The notes beneath the pieces are model-generated. The model was not told the origin of the DNA. It did no database searches and was given only the letters and a program-made list of their open reading frames with translations. Made by a program: the position numbers and the translations under genes. Below are positions 36,690 to 45,893 of a stretch of DNA of 64,000 nucleotides, piece by piece (position 1 is the first letter of the stretch; each line of letters opens with the position of its first letter). Source of the DNA: Pectobacterium parmentieri (GTDB lineage: Bacteria > Pseudomonadota > Gammaproteobacteria > Enterobacterales > Enterobacteriaceae); NCBI RefSeq assembly GCF_001742145.1, contig NZ_CP015749.1, forward strand, positions 4,278,001-4,342,000, given 5' to 3'.

Positions 36690-38184
36690 TCACCTTTTTC
36701 TCACTAGAACCTAATATTGTTTCTGCATCCCGAATTTGATCAACATATTCTTTGAATGCTGAAGTTGTTAAATCAATAGCTACTGCATCAAAGTGTGCCC
36801 ATTCTGTATTCCCAAGTTTAACATGTTTTTCTACCATCTTTGCCCCAGCTGCAACCGCTAAAGCAGACGCTTTCCATCCGAAGTCATGGCTTGAGTAACC
36901 TGGAATGATACGAGGATCTGCCTTGGAAAGTTCATGATAATGTCTCACAACTGCGATATTACAATCTTCAAGTGGGGTTGGATAAGCAGAGTTGCATTGC
37001 AATAGATATAAATTTTCGCAATGAATAAATGTTTCCGTTATAAATTTCTCATATTTACTGTCAGTCATTCCCGTTGATAAAACGACCGAACCTCTATAAT
37101 TATTGGCAATATAAGTGAGGTAATCAGTATGCTCTGAAATTGTCGATGGTAATTTTACCATTGATAAGCCAATATCCATCATGAACTGAAACGATGCTTT
37201 ATCCAAAACAGAAGCAAACCAGTTTATATTGAGATCTTTGCACAAATTATTAACGAATTCAAAATCATCTTTACTTAGTTCTAAATGGTGTCGATAATCA
37301 GCGAATGTTTTACCAAATGGTGAAATGTACTGCGATTTCAACTGATCTTTAGTATAAAAACTATCAACATCCCTTTTTTGTAATTTAATAAAGTCAGCTC
37401 CGGCCGCTTTGCTCGCTCTTATCATTCTCTCCAAGCGAAGGCGATCACCGAAATGATTAGTTGTTAGTTCAGCAACAATAGATACATCATACTTATTTTT
37501 TCCTTGAACCTTGCGTTCTACCGTTTGGTTCATTTCATCTGGTGTCAGTGAGCTAAATCCGTGTTTTCCAACATGGTTGACAGAAATATTGGTGTTGCGT
37601 AGAAAATATAATGCATTAATAAAATAAAATTCTTGTAATGATATTCTAATGGTTTTTTCTTCTTCGCGATATGGCGAATAGTCATGGCCAAGTTGTTTAC
37701 TGTATCCAGCATTAGGGTCAAAATCAAATCCGATCATGTAAACATTTTGAGGTTTTCCTCGAATATCTGCTACATTACGAGCTACTTTTAGCGCGGTCAT
37801 AAACAGCATATCTTCGATATACAGTTCATGGCTCATTAGACGCTGCATAATTAACTCTGAGGATTCCTGCGTCAATGGGATATATGGTGCGTGTACAATC
37901 GTCCGGTTTTTCGGGGAGAAATCACTCATCGAGGTGATGTATAGTTGGGAACGAAATCCACCTTCTTGTAGCCCTGCTGCCACCCAATTCTCATGGAAAA
38001 TAGTGATATCAGTTGGCGCAATACGTTCAGAATCATTTACGCCAATAACTAATGATCCAGCATAAATTTCTGGGCGGACGAGATCTGCAGAAGGGCCTTT
38101 ACCCAAAATGAAAATATTATTGGTGCTGTATGTCGACGCGATATTTTTTAGTTGGCTCAAGAAATTGTCCATGGAATGGCTCAT
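36658..38184 (-). CDS. Fusion: GT42/DUF115-like N-terminal domain + NeuB-like sugar synthase without SAF domain
   Basis: Residues about 20-215 contain IFILGKGPSADLV (28-32 GKGPS), LVIGVNDSERI, VYMIGFDFDP (149-157) and NHVGKHG, a pattern shared with GT42 sialyltransferases (GNGPS...GIDF) and DUF115/Maf proteins. Residues about 232-493 form a NeuB TIM barrel: AELTTNHFGD, FIKLQKRD, LSTGM, LLQCNSAYPTP, GYSSHDFG, EKHVKLGNTEWAHFD. NeuB enzymes condense PEP with an aldose or aldose phosphate. The C-terminal SAF (antifreeze-like) domain, which helps bind the N-acetyl sugar in sialate synthases, is missing. The gene overlaps both neighbours. Fusion and substrate are novel to me. Confidence 0.8.
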   Translation of the reverse strand: MSHSMDNFLSQLKNIASTYSTNNIFILGKGPSADLVRPEIYAGSLVIGVNDSERIAPTDITIFHENWVAAGLQEGGFRSQLYITSMSDFSPKNRTIVHAPYIPLTQESSELIMQRLMSHELYIEDMLFMTALKVARNVADIRGKPQNVYMIGFDFDPNAGYSKQLGHDYSPYREEEKTIRISLQEFYFINALYFLRNTNISVNHVGKHGFSSLTPDEMNQTVERKVQGKNKYDVSIVAELTTNHFGDRLRLERMIRASKAAGADFIKLQKRDVDSFYTKDQLKSQYISPFGKTFADYRHHLELSKDDFEFVNNLCKDLNINWFASVLDKASFQFMMDIGLSMVKLPSTISEHTDYLTYIANNYRGSVVLSTGMTDSKYEKFITETFIHCENLYLLQCNSAYPTPLEDCNIAVVRHYHELSKADPRIIPGYSSHDFGWKASALAVAAGAKMVEKHVKLGNTEWAHFDAVAIDLTTSAFKEYVDQIRDAETILGSSEKKVNESEHHKYRK

Positions 38185-38809
38185 CGTTTACTTTAATCTC
38201 ACAGTTATGTTCAAGTGCAATCATTAATCCAGGTAATAAATCCCAAGCGTAAGCACCTTTAGGATTAATAAAGCGCTTAAATGCGCCCCTTGCTACGTTG
38301 TATAAATTATAAACCGCGCAACCTGTCACTCTGTATTCTTCTGCTAGGCACATACCTTTTGGTATGTCTTCATGAAATGATGAAGAAAACCCAGTAATTC
38401 GTGAATTTAAATAAGGGATTTTATCCCCTGTAACAAGTTTTTCATTTAATTCTGGCATCATCAGCATACTACCAAGGTGTTGGCCATCCCTCCATATTCC
38501 TAGTGATGTTCCCCATTCTTTTAGGCCGGAACAAAAATTCTCTGTACCATCAATAGGATCGAGTAGTGCAACGTAGCCATCATATTTTTGAATCCTGAAA
38601 TCAAAACTTTCTTCACCTACAAATGTGAGGTTTGGTAATTTATTTTTCAGCCATTCAGAAATGTAATTTTCAATAAACCGATCTGCTTCTGTTACTGGAC
38701 TATTATCTTCTTTATATTTTATTTTATAACGTAATTTTTTAATTTCAGATAAGTTATTTGTTACGATATCGGCACATTCATCTAATAAATTTCTTATTTC
38801 AATTTCCAC
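38117..38809 (-). CDS. Inositol-monophosphatase-family phosphatase
   Basis: The 230-residue protein has the three metal-site motifs of the family: FVGEES (65-68), LDPIDGTENF (84-92) and YAWDLLPGLMIA (188-190). Family members hydrolyse inositol phosphates, PAP or sugar phosphates. It overlaps the start of the NeuB fusion by 68 nt, so it is probably coupled to it. The parsimonious reading is removal of phosphate from a ketosugar phosphate made by the NeuB domain (as HAD phosphatases do in the KDN-9-phosphate route) or preparation of the aldose precursor. This role is inferred from context only. Confidence 0.8.
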   Translation of the reverse strand: MEIEIRNLLDECADIVTNNLSEIKKLRYKIKYKEDNSPVTEADRFIENYISEWLKNKLPNLTFVGEESFDFRIQKYDGYVALLDPIDGTENFCSGLKEWGTSLGIWRDGQHLGSMLMMPELNEKLVTGDKIPYLNSRITGFSSSFHEDIPKGMCLAEEYRVTGCAVYNLYNVARGAFKRFINPKGAYAWDLLPGLMIALEHNCEIKVNDEPFHGQFLEPTKKYRVDIQHQ

Positions 38810-38864
38810 ATTATATCCTTATTAAATTTCTTATGATAAGTGTTAGGGGAATATTAGGAAAGCC

Positions 38865-38888
38865 TGTAGTCTGCAGGTGCAGACTACA
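38865..38888. terminator. Perfect 11-bp hairpin upstream of the phosphatase gene
   Basis: TGTAGTCTGCA pairs TGCAGACTACA with a 2-nt GG turn. It lies in the 203-nt gap between the acetyltransferase and phosphatase genes. It has no U tract; it could be a terminator-like pause, an operator or an attenuation site. Confidence 0.4.
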
Positions 38889-38945
38889 AAGGAACCAATT
38901 TGTCTCCGATTTTTTCAAAAAATAATTTATTTTTTATTGAAAATG

Positions 38946-39032
38946 AATTCATAAATTCATAAATTCATAAATTCATAAATTCATAAATTCATAAATTCAT
39001 AAATTCATAAATTCATAAATTCATAAATTCAT
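38946..39032. repeat. 8-bp tandem repeat (about 11 copies)
   Basis: Uninterrupted AATTCATA units run for 87 bp. The acetyltransferase stop codon lies in the first units on its side, and further units extend into the gap before the phosphatase gene. Because the stop falls within the first copies, copy-number change would not alter the protein but would change spacing to the downstream genes. Confidence 0.95.
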
Positions 39033-39786
39033 CGGATAAATTTATTTTAGCATGGGCTTTTTTATGTATCTCTTTGTTTTCTATTTTATTCTCTAGTGAA
39101 AAAATAAAATCTTTAATATCATGAAGATGCCTAAATGGAATGTCGGTATACTGGTATTCCCACCATGCTAAAGATAATAATTTTTCTATTATATCATTGT
39201 TAAATCTAAATCTAATAACTTTAGCGGGTACTCCGATCACTACGGCATAAGGTGGTACATTTTTTGTAACAACCGCATTCGCGCCGACGATAGCTCCGTG
39301 TCCAATTGTAATGCCTCCTTTTAGAACGACATTCTCTCCAATCCAAACATCATGTCCGATAGTTGGAAGTGGTAGGTTTTCATTAAATTCATGTATATTA
39401 TTTTCATTTTCTAATTTCAGTATTTTTGAAAACTCTTTATTGTATGTTAATGGGCTTGTTGTAAATCTGTCGGTTGGATGCATGGTTCCCATGATAGTCA
39501 CTTTTGACGCAATGCTACAAAATCTACCAATCGACATTTCATTCGGAAAAGCACTGCTGCTATATGAATAAGCACCTATTGAACAAAAACTTTTATGTGG
39601 CATAGTTGCGTATGGTTCAGCGAAGATATCACAAGTTAATGTGATTTTTTTACCAGGCCTTAGCAATAGGAGATTTCTTTTCTTGTAAACGTTTTTTATT
39701 CTAAATATAGAGTCAAGAAATATTTTTTTAGATATACAAAAATTCTCGTGTTTTTTTGTCCATCTAAATGTAAATGGATAATTCAT
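39013..39786 (-). CDS. Hexapeptide-repeat acetyltransferase (CatB/LbH family)
   Basis: The 257-residue protein has left-handed beta-helix hexapeptide turns, with [49 protein letters not shown] diagnostic of xenobiotic/O-antigen O-acetyltransferases (shown here as positions about 145-195). The catalytic histidine is likely the one in IGHDVW or MHPTDR. A C-terminal WWEYQ motif is typical. It would acetylate a sugar of LPS from acetyl-CoA. It follows the unassigned glycosyltransferase by 38 nt. Its C-terminus runs into the tandem repeat. Confidence 0.85.
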   Translation of the reverse strand: MNYPFTFRWTKKHENFCISKKIFLDSIFRIKNVYKKRNLLLLRPGKKITLTCDIFAEPYATMPHKSFCSIGAYSYSSSAFPNEMSIGRFCSIASKVTIMGTMHPTDRFTTSPLTYNKEFSKILKLENENNIHEFNENLPLPTIGHDVWIGENVVLKGGITIGHGAIVGANAVVTKNVPPYAVVIGVPAKVIRFRFNNDIIEKLLSLAWWEYQYTDIPFRHLHDIKDFIFSLENKIENKEIHKKAHAKINLSDEFMNL

Positions 39787-39824
39787 TTTTTATCTCAATG
39801 CATTTGAGTGTTATTAATAGGACA

Positions 39825-40808
39825 TTAAAATAAATCAAAATCCTTTTTAATACGCTGGAGCATATGTTCTGCTGTGTATTTTTTTATTACCTCAATTTTT
39901 TCTTCTTCTATTTTGCAAGAAAGAAAAGTATGGAAATTATCTTCGGTATCATAGTTTAATATAAAAAATCTATTTGGTGTGTAAAAATCATAGTCCATTA
40001 CCTTAATATTGTTTGTTATTATTTTTTTATTAAATGTAAGGGCTTCAATAGTTCTTAATGTCAATCCATCTTGCCCTTTGTGATTTATCTCTACTACTAT
40101 TTCTGAAGAAATAACCTTTTCTATATTTTCTTCATAATTTAGCTGTTTCCCATTGAAATAATTACCCCCTTCATTTTTTCTATCAATAAGATAAAAATCT
40201 GAAATGTATTCATTTTTTTTCAATAGTGAAGCTATGGATTTTAAATATTCTTCTCTATCTTTTCTGTACTCGCCGACAAAGAAACAGTTTCTATCTTTTT
40301 TCTCAATCAATAATGAAGAGTTGTGCTTTATATTTATTATATTGGGATATGTGAATGGTAAAAACTGATTCAAATATATTAAGTTATATTTTTGACAATC
40401 ACTTGGATCAAAGCTATAAATTTTATCAAAATGGTCTTTGACCTCATTTATAAACTCATTTCCCGATATAAGCCATTTTTTTCTATATATCATTTCATTT
40501 TCAAGATGAATTATCGTATCTCGAATAACCAATGCTTTATTACATTTTATTTTTTTTATTAAATCTAAAAAACCTAAAATACTGTATCCATTACAAATCA
40601 AAAGATCGTCTTTTTTTATTTTCCTTAACTTTATAAAAGCATGAATATTAACAAACCAAGAGTTAATGCCAATTTTTTTTAATTTTATATTTTTTTTTGT
40701 AAAATGCTTCATGGCATTATTGATGTCTATAATACCATATTCATTCTTTAAATTCGTAATCATCAACTTTTCATAGCTTGCATTCCATTCTATAAAGAAT
40801 ACCTTCAT
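39825..40808 (-). CDS. Putative LPS glycosyltransferase, family uncertain
   Basis: The 327-residue protein is lysine- and isoleucine-rich from AT-rich codon use, without membrane segments. A C-terminal SSEIVVEINHKGQDGLTLR followed by TIEALTFNKKIITNN resembles the acceptor/donor loop of GT-B proteins that choose a list of residues for nucleotide sugar. I cannot assign a CAZy family. It is located 11 nt after the second GT8 gene in the RfaH-controlled core operon, so an outer-core sugar transferase is the best guess. Confidence 0.6.
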   Translation of the reverse strand: MKVFFIEWNASYEKLMITNLKNEYGIIDINNAMKHFTKKNIKLKKIGINSWFVNIHAFIKLRKIKKDDLLICNGYSILGFLDLIKKIKCNKALVIRDTIIHLENEMIYRKKWLISGNEFINEVKDHFDKIYSFDPSDCQKYNLIYLNQFLPFTYPNIINIKHNSSLLIEKKDRNCFFVGEYRKDREEYLKSIASLLKKNEYISDFYLIDRKNEGGNYFNGKQLNYEENIEKVISSEIVVEINHKGQDGLTLRTIEALTFNKKIITNNIKVMDYDFYTPNRFFILNYDTEDNFHTFLSCKIEEEKIEVIKKYTAEHMLQRIKKDFDLF

Positions 40809-40819
40809 ATATTCTCCTT

Positions 40820-41821
40820 TTATCTAAAAAGATAATAATGTGCTCTGCTCAATATCCCTTTTAAAAATTTAAATTTTTTAAACTCATGTTTTGATTTTTT
40901 CTTCCATTGTAATGCTGTTATTGGTTCAAGTAACGGCACATTGTCCCATGTGGACTCTATATGTGCTTTTTGAAAAAAGTATGTTGAAGGATATATACTC
41001 CAACTATGCCAAGGTTTAGTGGCGCCTACATAATGGATGAATATACTTTCCTCTGTGATTATTTCCTTATATTTCTGGTGTGTTTTATCTTTTAGTTCGC
41101 TTTTAATTGAGTAAATACAATTAAATTTACGTGGTAAGATAATTGTTCTTTTTAAGAAGAATAGATTCAATACGTCTTGATCTTGATATTTTAAATTTTT
41201 CCCTTTTATAGGGTCAGATAACAGCGATATCGCTTTTTCTGTAAGTCCATGTTTTTCCCATTCTTCTAGGTTTATATATAAAAATCCAGCATTAAAATAT
41301 AATCCATTTATTTCCTCCACTTCAAGTCTCTCGGCCGCTAGAGCTTGCATTGGCTCAATGTCTGGAACGACGCATGCAAATTTATTATCTAGGTTTATTT
41401 TTAAAAGATCATTAATAGGGCCTTTGCAAATAATATCTGCATCGAGATAAAGAAGTTTAGATATCGTACTGCTAAGTAATTTGAAAATTATAAATCTAAA
41501 ATATGTTGCTAGTGGCCATTTTTTACTTGGTAACTCTTTAAGATAGCTCGAATCAATTAAGTAAATTTCTATTGTAGTATTAAATTTTTTACTTAACTCC
41601 CTTGCTCTTTCAATAAAATCATCATTTATGTAATCCGTAAATATATGAAATCTGAAGTTAATTTCTTTATTATTAATAATCAATGATGTGATTGAAATGG
41701 CTGCGCCAAATAAAAAATTTCTATCTACGCCATATGAAACGTCGAAAAAATAGTCTGAGTGAATATTTTTCTCGTTAATGGATGTTTTTTTTAAAATAAT
41801 ATTTTCTATTTCAAATTTCAT
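40820..41821 (-). CDS. Family 8 LPS glycosyltransferase (WaaJ/WaaO-like), copy 2
   Basis: The 333-residue GT8 protein has YGVDRNFLFGAAISITSL, FHIFTDYIND, the metal motif LLYLDADI (DAD) and the HYVGATKPWHSW acceptor segment, plus the glycosyltran_8_C tail. It is a paralog of the next upstream gene (1-nt gap) and has more AT-rich codons. Such tandem GT8 genes add successive outer-core hexoses (glucose or galactose) in E. coli and Salmonella. Which sugar this one adds is not visible. Confidence 0.85.
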   Translation of the reverse strand: MKFEIENIILKKTSINEKNIHSDYFFDVSYGVDRNFLFGAAISITSLIINNKEINFRFHIFTDYINDDFIERARELSKKFNTTIEIYLIDSSYLKELPSKKWPLATYFRFIIFKLLSSTISKLLYLDADIICKGPINDLLKINLDNKFACVVPDIEPMQALAAERLEVEEINGLYFNAGFLYINLEEWEKHGLTEKAISLLSDPIKGKNLKYQDQDVLNLFFLKRTIILPRKFNCIYSIKSELKDKTHQKYKEIITEESIFIHYVGATKPWHSWSIYPSTYFFQKAHIESTWDNVPLLEPITALQWKKKSKHEFKKFKFLKGILSRAHYYLFR

Positions 41822-41822
41822 G

Positions 41823-42845
41823 TTATTCTCTATTTATTTTCTTTATAAAATATAGTATGTAATGCTTTATGCTTTTTAGTATCTTTATTTTATGCATTTC
41901 ATGCTTTGCACTGTAACGAAGTTGATTAGCTGACGTGGCTTTTTCCAGCGGTACATCTTTCCATGGCGAAGACTCCTTAGCACTATAAAAATAACTTGAA
42001 CTAGGATAAACCGCCCACTCATGCCAAGGTTTAGTTGGCCCAATATAATGGATAAAAACTGTCGACACCGTTATGGGGTGTGGATAGGCTTCACCCGTTT
42101 TGCATTTCAACTCATAATTAAGACTAAACTGTGTGTTATATTTTTTATCCAGAAACTGAATATAACCCGGTAAAAGCATATTCAGGATATCTTGATCCGG
42201 ATAAGAGATCCTATTTGCGATTTGGGGATCTGATAACATGGCCATTGTTTTGGTTGTAACATCATGCTTATGCCAGTTAGCCAGATTAATGAGTAGGAAA
42301 CCTGAGTTAAAATAGCCATTTTTAATACTTGGTGTTTCTAGGCGCTGTGCACATTTTTCCCACCACGAACTTTCGCCTTCAGCGACGGCAGCAACAATAT
42401 TTTCGCCGATATTAAGCGTGGCGAGCTCTTGTAGGGAACCGTTGCACACAATGTCTGAATCAAGATAGATAATCTTATCGAGTTGTTGATAAAAATAGTC
42501 AGTAACGAGAAAGCGAAAATAAATAGCGTATGACCAGTTCTTGGTACTAGGTAGACGTTTAAGCCACTCACAGTTAACCTTATATAAGGTAATGGTGGTG
42601 TGGTATTGCTCGGCGAGTGCTTGAAAACGTTTTCTGCTATCTTCGTTTAATGTGTCGGTAAATATGTGAAATGCCAACTGCTGCTTAGGGTTTTTAATTA
42701 GTATTGAAGTAATCGCAATCGCACAGCCAAATAGAAAATTTTTATCGGTGCCAAATGCAATATTCAATGGGTTTTTATCGGGATCCACCGGAATATATGA
42801 GAAACAGAGCGTTTCTGTTATGACATCTTCTTTTTTGAAATACAT
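41823..42845 (-). CDS. waaO: LPS 1,3-glucosyltransferase-like GT8 protein (WaaO/WaaI family)
   Basis: The 340-residue GT8 protein has FGTDKNFLFGCAIAITS, LPSTKNWSYAIYFRF, LDSDIVCNGS (DSD metal motif), FNSGFLLINLANWHKHD, FIHYIGPTKPWHEWA, and a C-terminal NQLRYSAKHEMHK stretch. These are very close to E. coli WaaO and Salmonella WaaI as recalled. It should add the second outer-core hexose with UDP-glucose or UDP-galactose. It follows waaB by 18 nt. The symbol reflects family rather than proven specificity. Confidence 0.8.
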   Translation of the reverse strand: MYFKKEDVITETLCFSYIPVDPDKNPLNIAFGTDKNFLFGCAIAITSILIKNPKQQLAFHIFTDTLNEDSRKRFQALAEQYHTTITLYKVNCEWLKRLPSTKNWSYAIYFRFLVTDYFYQQLDKIIYLDSDIVCNGSLQELATLNIGENIVAAVAEGESSWWEKCAQRLETPSIKNGYFNSGFLLINLANWHKHDVTTKTMAMLSDPQIANRISYPDQDILNMLLPGYIQFLDKKYNTQFSLNYELKCKTGEAYPHPITVSTVFIHYIGPTKPWHEWAVYPSSSYFYSAKESSPWKDVPLEKATSANQLRYSAKHEMHKIKILKSIKHYILYFIKKINRE

Positions 42846-42863
42846 AAGAAATCCAGTAGGTGA

Positions 42864-43952
42864 TTATTCCATCACTTGGTGGTGGATGGCGGTATTGATA
42901 ACTGCTTTCATTTCTTTATAATAGGTTTCATCATAGAAACGGTGAATGGACACTGAGATTTGTTTCGCATCCAGTAAAGTCTGTCTATTGACCACGTCCT
43001 GCAAACTACTCCGCAGTGTGGTCGTATCACTAGGTGGATAAAGCTGCCCATTGATGCCATTCCTGATGATATCTTCCGGCCCAGAAGGGCAATCACTGCT
43101 AACACAGTAAATTCCATAAGACATTGCTTCGAGCAACGTCATAGGCAGCCCCTCAAAAGCAGAGCTCATAACAAAAGCCGAGACATGTTTGATTTTATCC
43201 TGAATATATTCCCACGGTTTTTCTTGCCAACCGTGCCAGTGTAAATGATCCGTAATACCCAGTTGTTGCGCGTAGGACTGGCACACTTTGGCATCAGAGC
43301 CATCGCCAATAAAATGACATTCCCAATCGCCGTTCAGCCCAGAAAAAGCGTCCAACATATCTTTGAGGCGCTTTTGCCCCTCAAACTTAAGGCGCCCTAC
43401 ATAGATAAAGACGGCTTTATCCGTCGGGCGAGGGATGACAGTGTTCTGTGGTGTGACAGGATTGAAAATGACAGAAATACGTTCCGAAGGTACGCCACGC
43501 TTTATTAACTGCTGCTTGATACCTGAACTAATAGCCAAGTGATAATTCGCAGCCAGTACCTGCTCCGCATGTTTTTTATGATCGAGAGAATAATGCAACC
43601 ATGAAATCAAAGGCAGCGTTTTTTTACTATAACGGATCGCTTGTGCTGCAACTCGACAGGATGGTGCATCAAAAGCAATAACAGCATCGGGTTGGTTTTG
43701 CTTAATGAAACGAGCGAGTGTACAGGAGTAATTCATTCGGCGCAGAAACGAGATCTTAATGCTGGAGCGATGGCAAACAAACCGCTTTCCCGCCAGCCAG
43801 GCTTTATCCATGCGATCGTCGCGACACAGAAAGTATAGGGTGTAATCGTTTTTTGTCTCGACGTCATTTTCGAGAAAGCTGGTCACTTTTTGCAGCACGG
43901 TTTCTATACCGCCAAACCCGGAAGTGGCCTCACCAACAAAGAGTATATTCAT
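42864..43952 (-). CDS. waaB: LPS 1,6-galactosyltransferase (WaaB, GT4)
   Basis: The 362-residue GT-B protein matches WaaB: MNILFVGEATSGFGGIETVLQ, CRDDRMDKAWL, SWLHYSLDHKKHAEQVLAANYHLAISSGIKQQ, YVGRLKFEGQKRLKD and SSAFEGLPMTLLEAMSYG (each given here only as a marker of position). It transfers a hexose, galactose in E. coli, to the first core glucose from UDP-sugar. The start at 43952 is chosen by family alignment over 44003. It lies 22 nt after waaP. Confidence 0.88.
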   Translation of the reverse strand: MNILFVGEATSGFGGIETVLQKVTSFLENDVETKNDYTLYFLCRDDRMDKAWLAGKRFVCHRSSIKISFLRRMNYSCTLARFIKQNQPDAVIAFDAPSCRVAAQAIRYSKKTLPLISWLHYSLDHKKHAEQVLAANYHLAISSGIKQQLIKRGVPSERISVIFNPVTPQNTVIPRPTDKAVFIYVGRLKFEGQKRLKDMLDAFSGLNGDWECHFIGDGSDAKVCQSYAQQLGITDHLHWHGWQEKPWEYIQDKIKHVSAFVMSSAFEGLPMTLLEAMSYGIYCVSSDCPSGPEDIIRNGINGQLYPPSDTTTLRSSLQDVVNRQTLLDAKQISVSIHRFYDETYYKEMKAVINTAIHHQVME

Positions 43953-43974
43953 AAGTGTTATCAGATACAGGCAT

Positions 43975-44775
43975 TTACAATGCCTTACGCTCCGTACGCA
44001 CACGAATTTTTTCTGCCTTCACGCGTGCTTGTTGAAATAGAGACTGCTCGTGTTGCAATGTGCTGCGCAACGTTTGCCGATAAAAATATATCTTTAAAAA
44101 CCACAGTAAATCTTTTTTTGTTAGCCCAATATCAAGCGATGAAAAATAAAGGCCAATAAGATCCTTATTTCGCCAGCGCAGAGGTACACGATCGCGAATT
44201 TGTGCTCGGTGTAGGTCAATAACTGAAATTTTAAATTGTGTATCCGTTGGTTGATACGGCAAGTGCAGTAAGAAATGGCAAATATAACAATCTCTATGAT
44301 TAACACCACCAGCATGCATCTTTCTAACCATCTCTGCGAGCCGTTGTATCAGGCGTCGCTTCTCTTTTACGGAGGGGGGGGATTCCTGCCAGATGGCGCA
44401 GTAATCTTCCAAACTGATAGTTGGGTTTAGATCTTCAGTGATAATGAAGGAATGCCGGCTGAGCGGATTGACGCCACGTTGTCCAAACCCAACTCCTTTC
44501 ATTGTATCCACCCCTTGTTCAGCTAGGCGGTGGATTGCTTTCCATTCCCGATCGGCACCGAGTACTGGTAACCTGAATGAGACCAAATTTTTCAACGCTT
44601 CTTTGAGTGCCGTTCCACGATGTATTTTAATAAAGTATGAATTTTCTTTTAGCGTAAAACGCAGTGTTCGACGACTCTCCAGTGCACGAAATACTTCACC
44701 GTCTAATTTCTCAACCTCGACAAAGGGATCTTTGTGTTTCCATAACGAGGCGAAAGGTTCGCATAATTCAATCAT
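43975..44775 (-). CDS. waaP: LPS core heptose(I) kinase
   Basis: The 266-residue protein matches WaaP/RfaP along its length: [47 protein letters not shown] and the catalytic loop [17 protein letters not shown], with Asp in the HRD-like motif and a following IDLHRAQIR metal/phosphate segment (kept here as landmarks). It phosphorylates heptose I, which crosslinks LPS through divalent cations and protects the outer membrane. It begins 2 nt after waaG. Confidence 0.95.
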   Translation of the reverse strand: MIELCEPFASLWKHKDPFVEVEKLDGEVFRALESRRTLRFTLKENSYFIKIHRGTALKEALKNLVSFRLPVLGADREWKAIHRLAEQGVDTMKGVGFGQRGVNPLSRHSFIITEDLNPTISLEDYCAIWQESPPSVKEKRRLIQRLAEMVRKMHAGGVNHRDCYICHFLLHLPYQPTDTQFKISVIDLHRAQIRDRVPLRWRNKDLIGLYFSSLDIGLTKKDLLWFLKIYFYRQTLRSTLQHEQSLFQQARVKAEKIRVRTERKAL

Positions 44776-44777
44776 CT

Positions 44778-45893
44778 TTATTCACCCGTAATCAGTACGG
44801 CGGCTTTTTCCGGCAAACTGTAAATATCTTCAGTATCCGCGAAATTGCGAGCATTTTTCGCCCAATTCGTTAATGTATCGGGCTTATTTAGGGCGCCATA
44901 TAAGGCGCTATTCAGTGAAGCCTGATGGTAAGGTGAGGAGATAACAGCCCCTGCCTGCGCCCTATCGATATAGAAGGCATAGCCACATACATCGGTAACT
45001 ATTATTGGTAATCCGGCCACAATAGCCTCAAGCAATACAATGCCAGCCGCTTCCTGATAGGCCGGGTGCATCAGTAGGTCGGCTGCCGCCATGAAAGAGG
45101 GAATGTCATCGCGGCCCGCAAAGAAACGTACGTTATCTCCGATGCCCGATTGGTTGGCCAATAACTGGTAGCGATCAGACTTATCTTGCCCGACGACGAG
45201 AAAAATGACTTTTTGGCGCAGAGCATCGGGTAGGTTGGCAATAGCTCGAATACTGCGTTCCACACCCTTGCGTTTGAAATCGGAGCCTACCTGAAGCAGG
45301 ACGATGGCATTGTCGTCGATGCCTTGTGCGCGGCGAAAGGTTTGTCGAACGTCAAGTGCTTGACGATCGTACTTTCTGTCGAGGGCGATGCCCGGTGGCA
45401 GGATGTAGAAACGTTCGTCTTGTGTGCCATAATGCTTTTTAAAATCCGCGATTTGGCGCTGTGTCAACATCAGCATTTTTGTGTGGCTATCGCGTTTAAA
45501 CACCGCCTTTTCAAAGGCGGCATAATGCCTGTAACGTGGCATTAAGCGGTAGATAGTCCCTTTCTCTTGCTCGACTTTCTCTGCATAACAGACATCGGCG
45601 GCATAGTAGAAATCCAGTCCTGGCATTTTGTTAAAACCAACCACCCGGTCTACAGGATATTGTTGGAGATGGCATTGAACCCATTCACTATAACGTTGAT
45701 TACGTCGGTTATTGCTCATACCCGATGCGGGAACGAAAATAATTTCAAGATTCTCCGGCTGTTTACCTTGCCATGATAAAACATAGACGCGGACATGATG
45801 TCCGAGCCTTACGCAAGCTTGAGCAATATTATAAAAGTCACGCTGCAATCCGCCGAAAGGGAAGTACTTATACAGGCAGATAGCAATATTCAT
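44778..45893 (-). CDS. waaG: LPS glucosyltransferase I (WaaG, GT4)
   Basis: The 371-residue GT-B enzyme starts [20 protein letters not shown] and has [47 protein letters not shown] (a landmark) and the EX7E region [21 protein letters not shown]. It adds the first glucose to heptose II. The start at 45893 overlaps the waaQ stop as ATGA; an upstream start at 45968 was rejected because it reads through waaQ. WaaG is peripheral on the inner membrane. Confidence 0.95.
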   Translation of the reverse strand: MNIAICLYKYFPFGGLQRDFYNIAQACVRLGHHVRVYVLSWQGKQPENLEIIFVPASGMSNNRRNQRYSEWVQCHLQQYPVDRVVGFNKMPGLDFYYAADVCYAEKVEQEKGTIYRLMPRYRHYAAFEKAVFKRDSHTKMLMLTQRQIADFKKHYGTQDERFYILPPGIALDRKYDRQALDVRQTFRRAQGIDDNAIVLLQVGSDFKRKGVERSIRAIANLPDALRQKVIFLVVGQDKSDRYQLLANQSGIGDNVRFFAGRDDIPSFMAAADLLMHPAYQEAAGIVLLEAIVAGLPIIVTDVCGYAFYIDRAQAGAVISSPYHQASLNSALYGALNKPDTLTNWAKNARNFADTEDIYSLPEKAAVLITGE

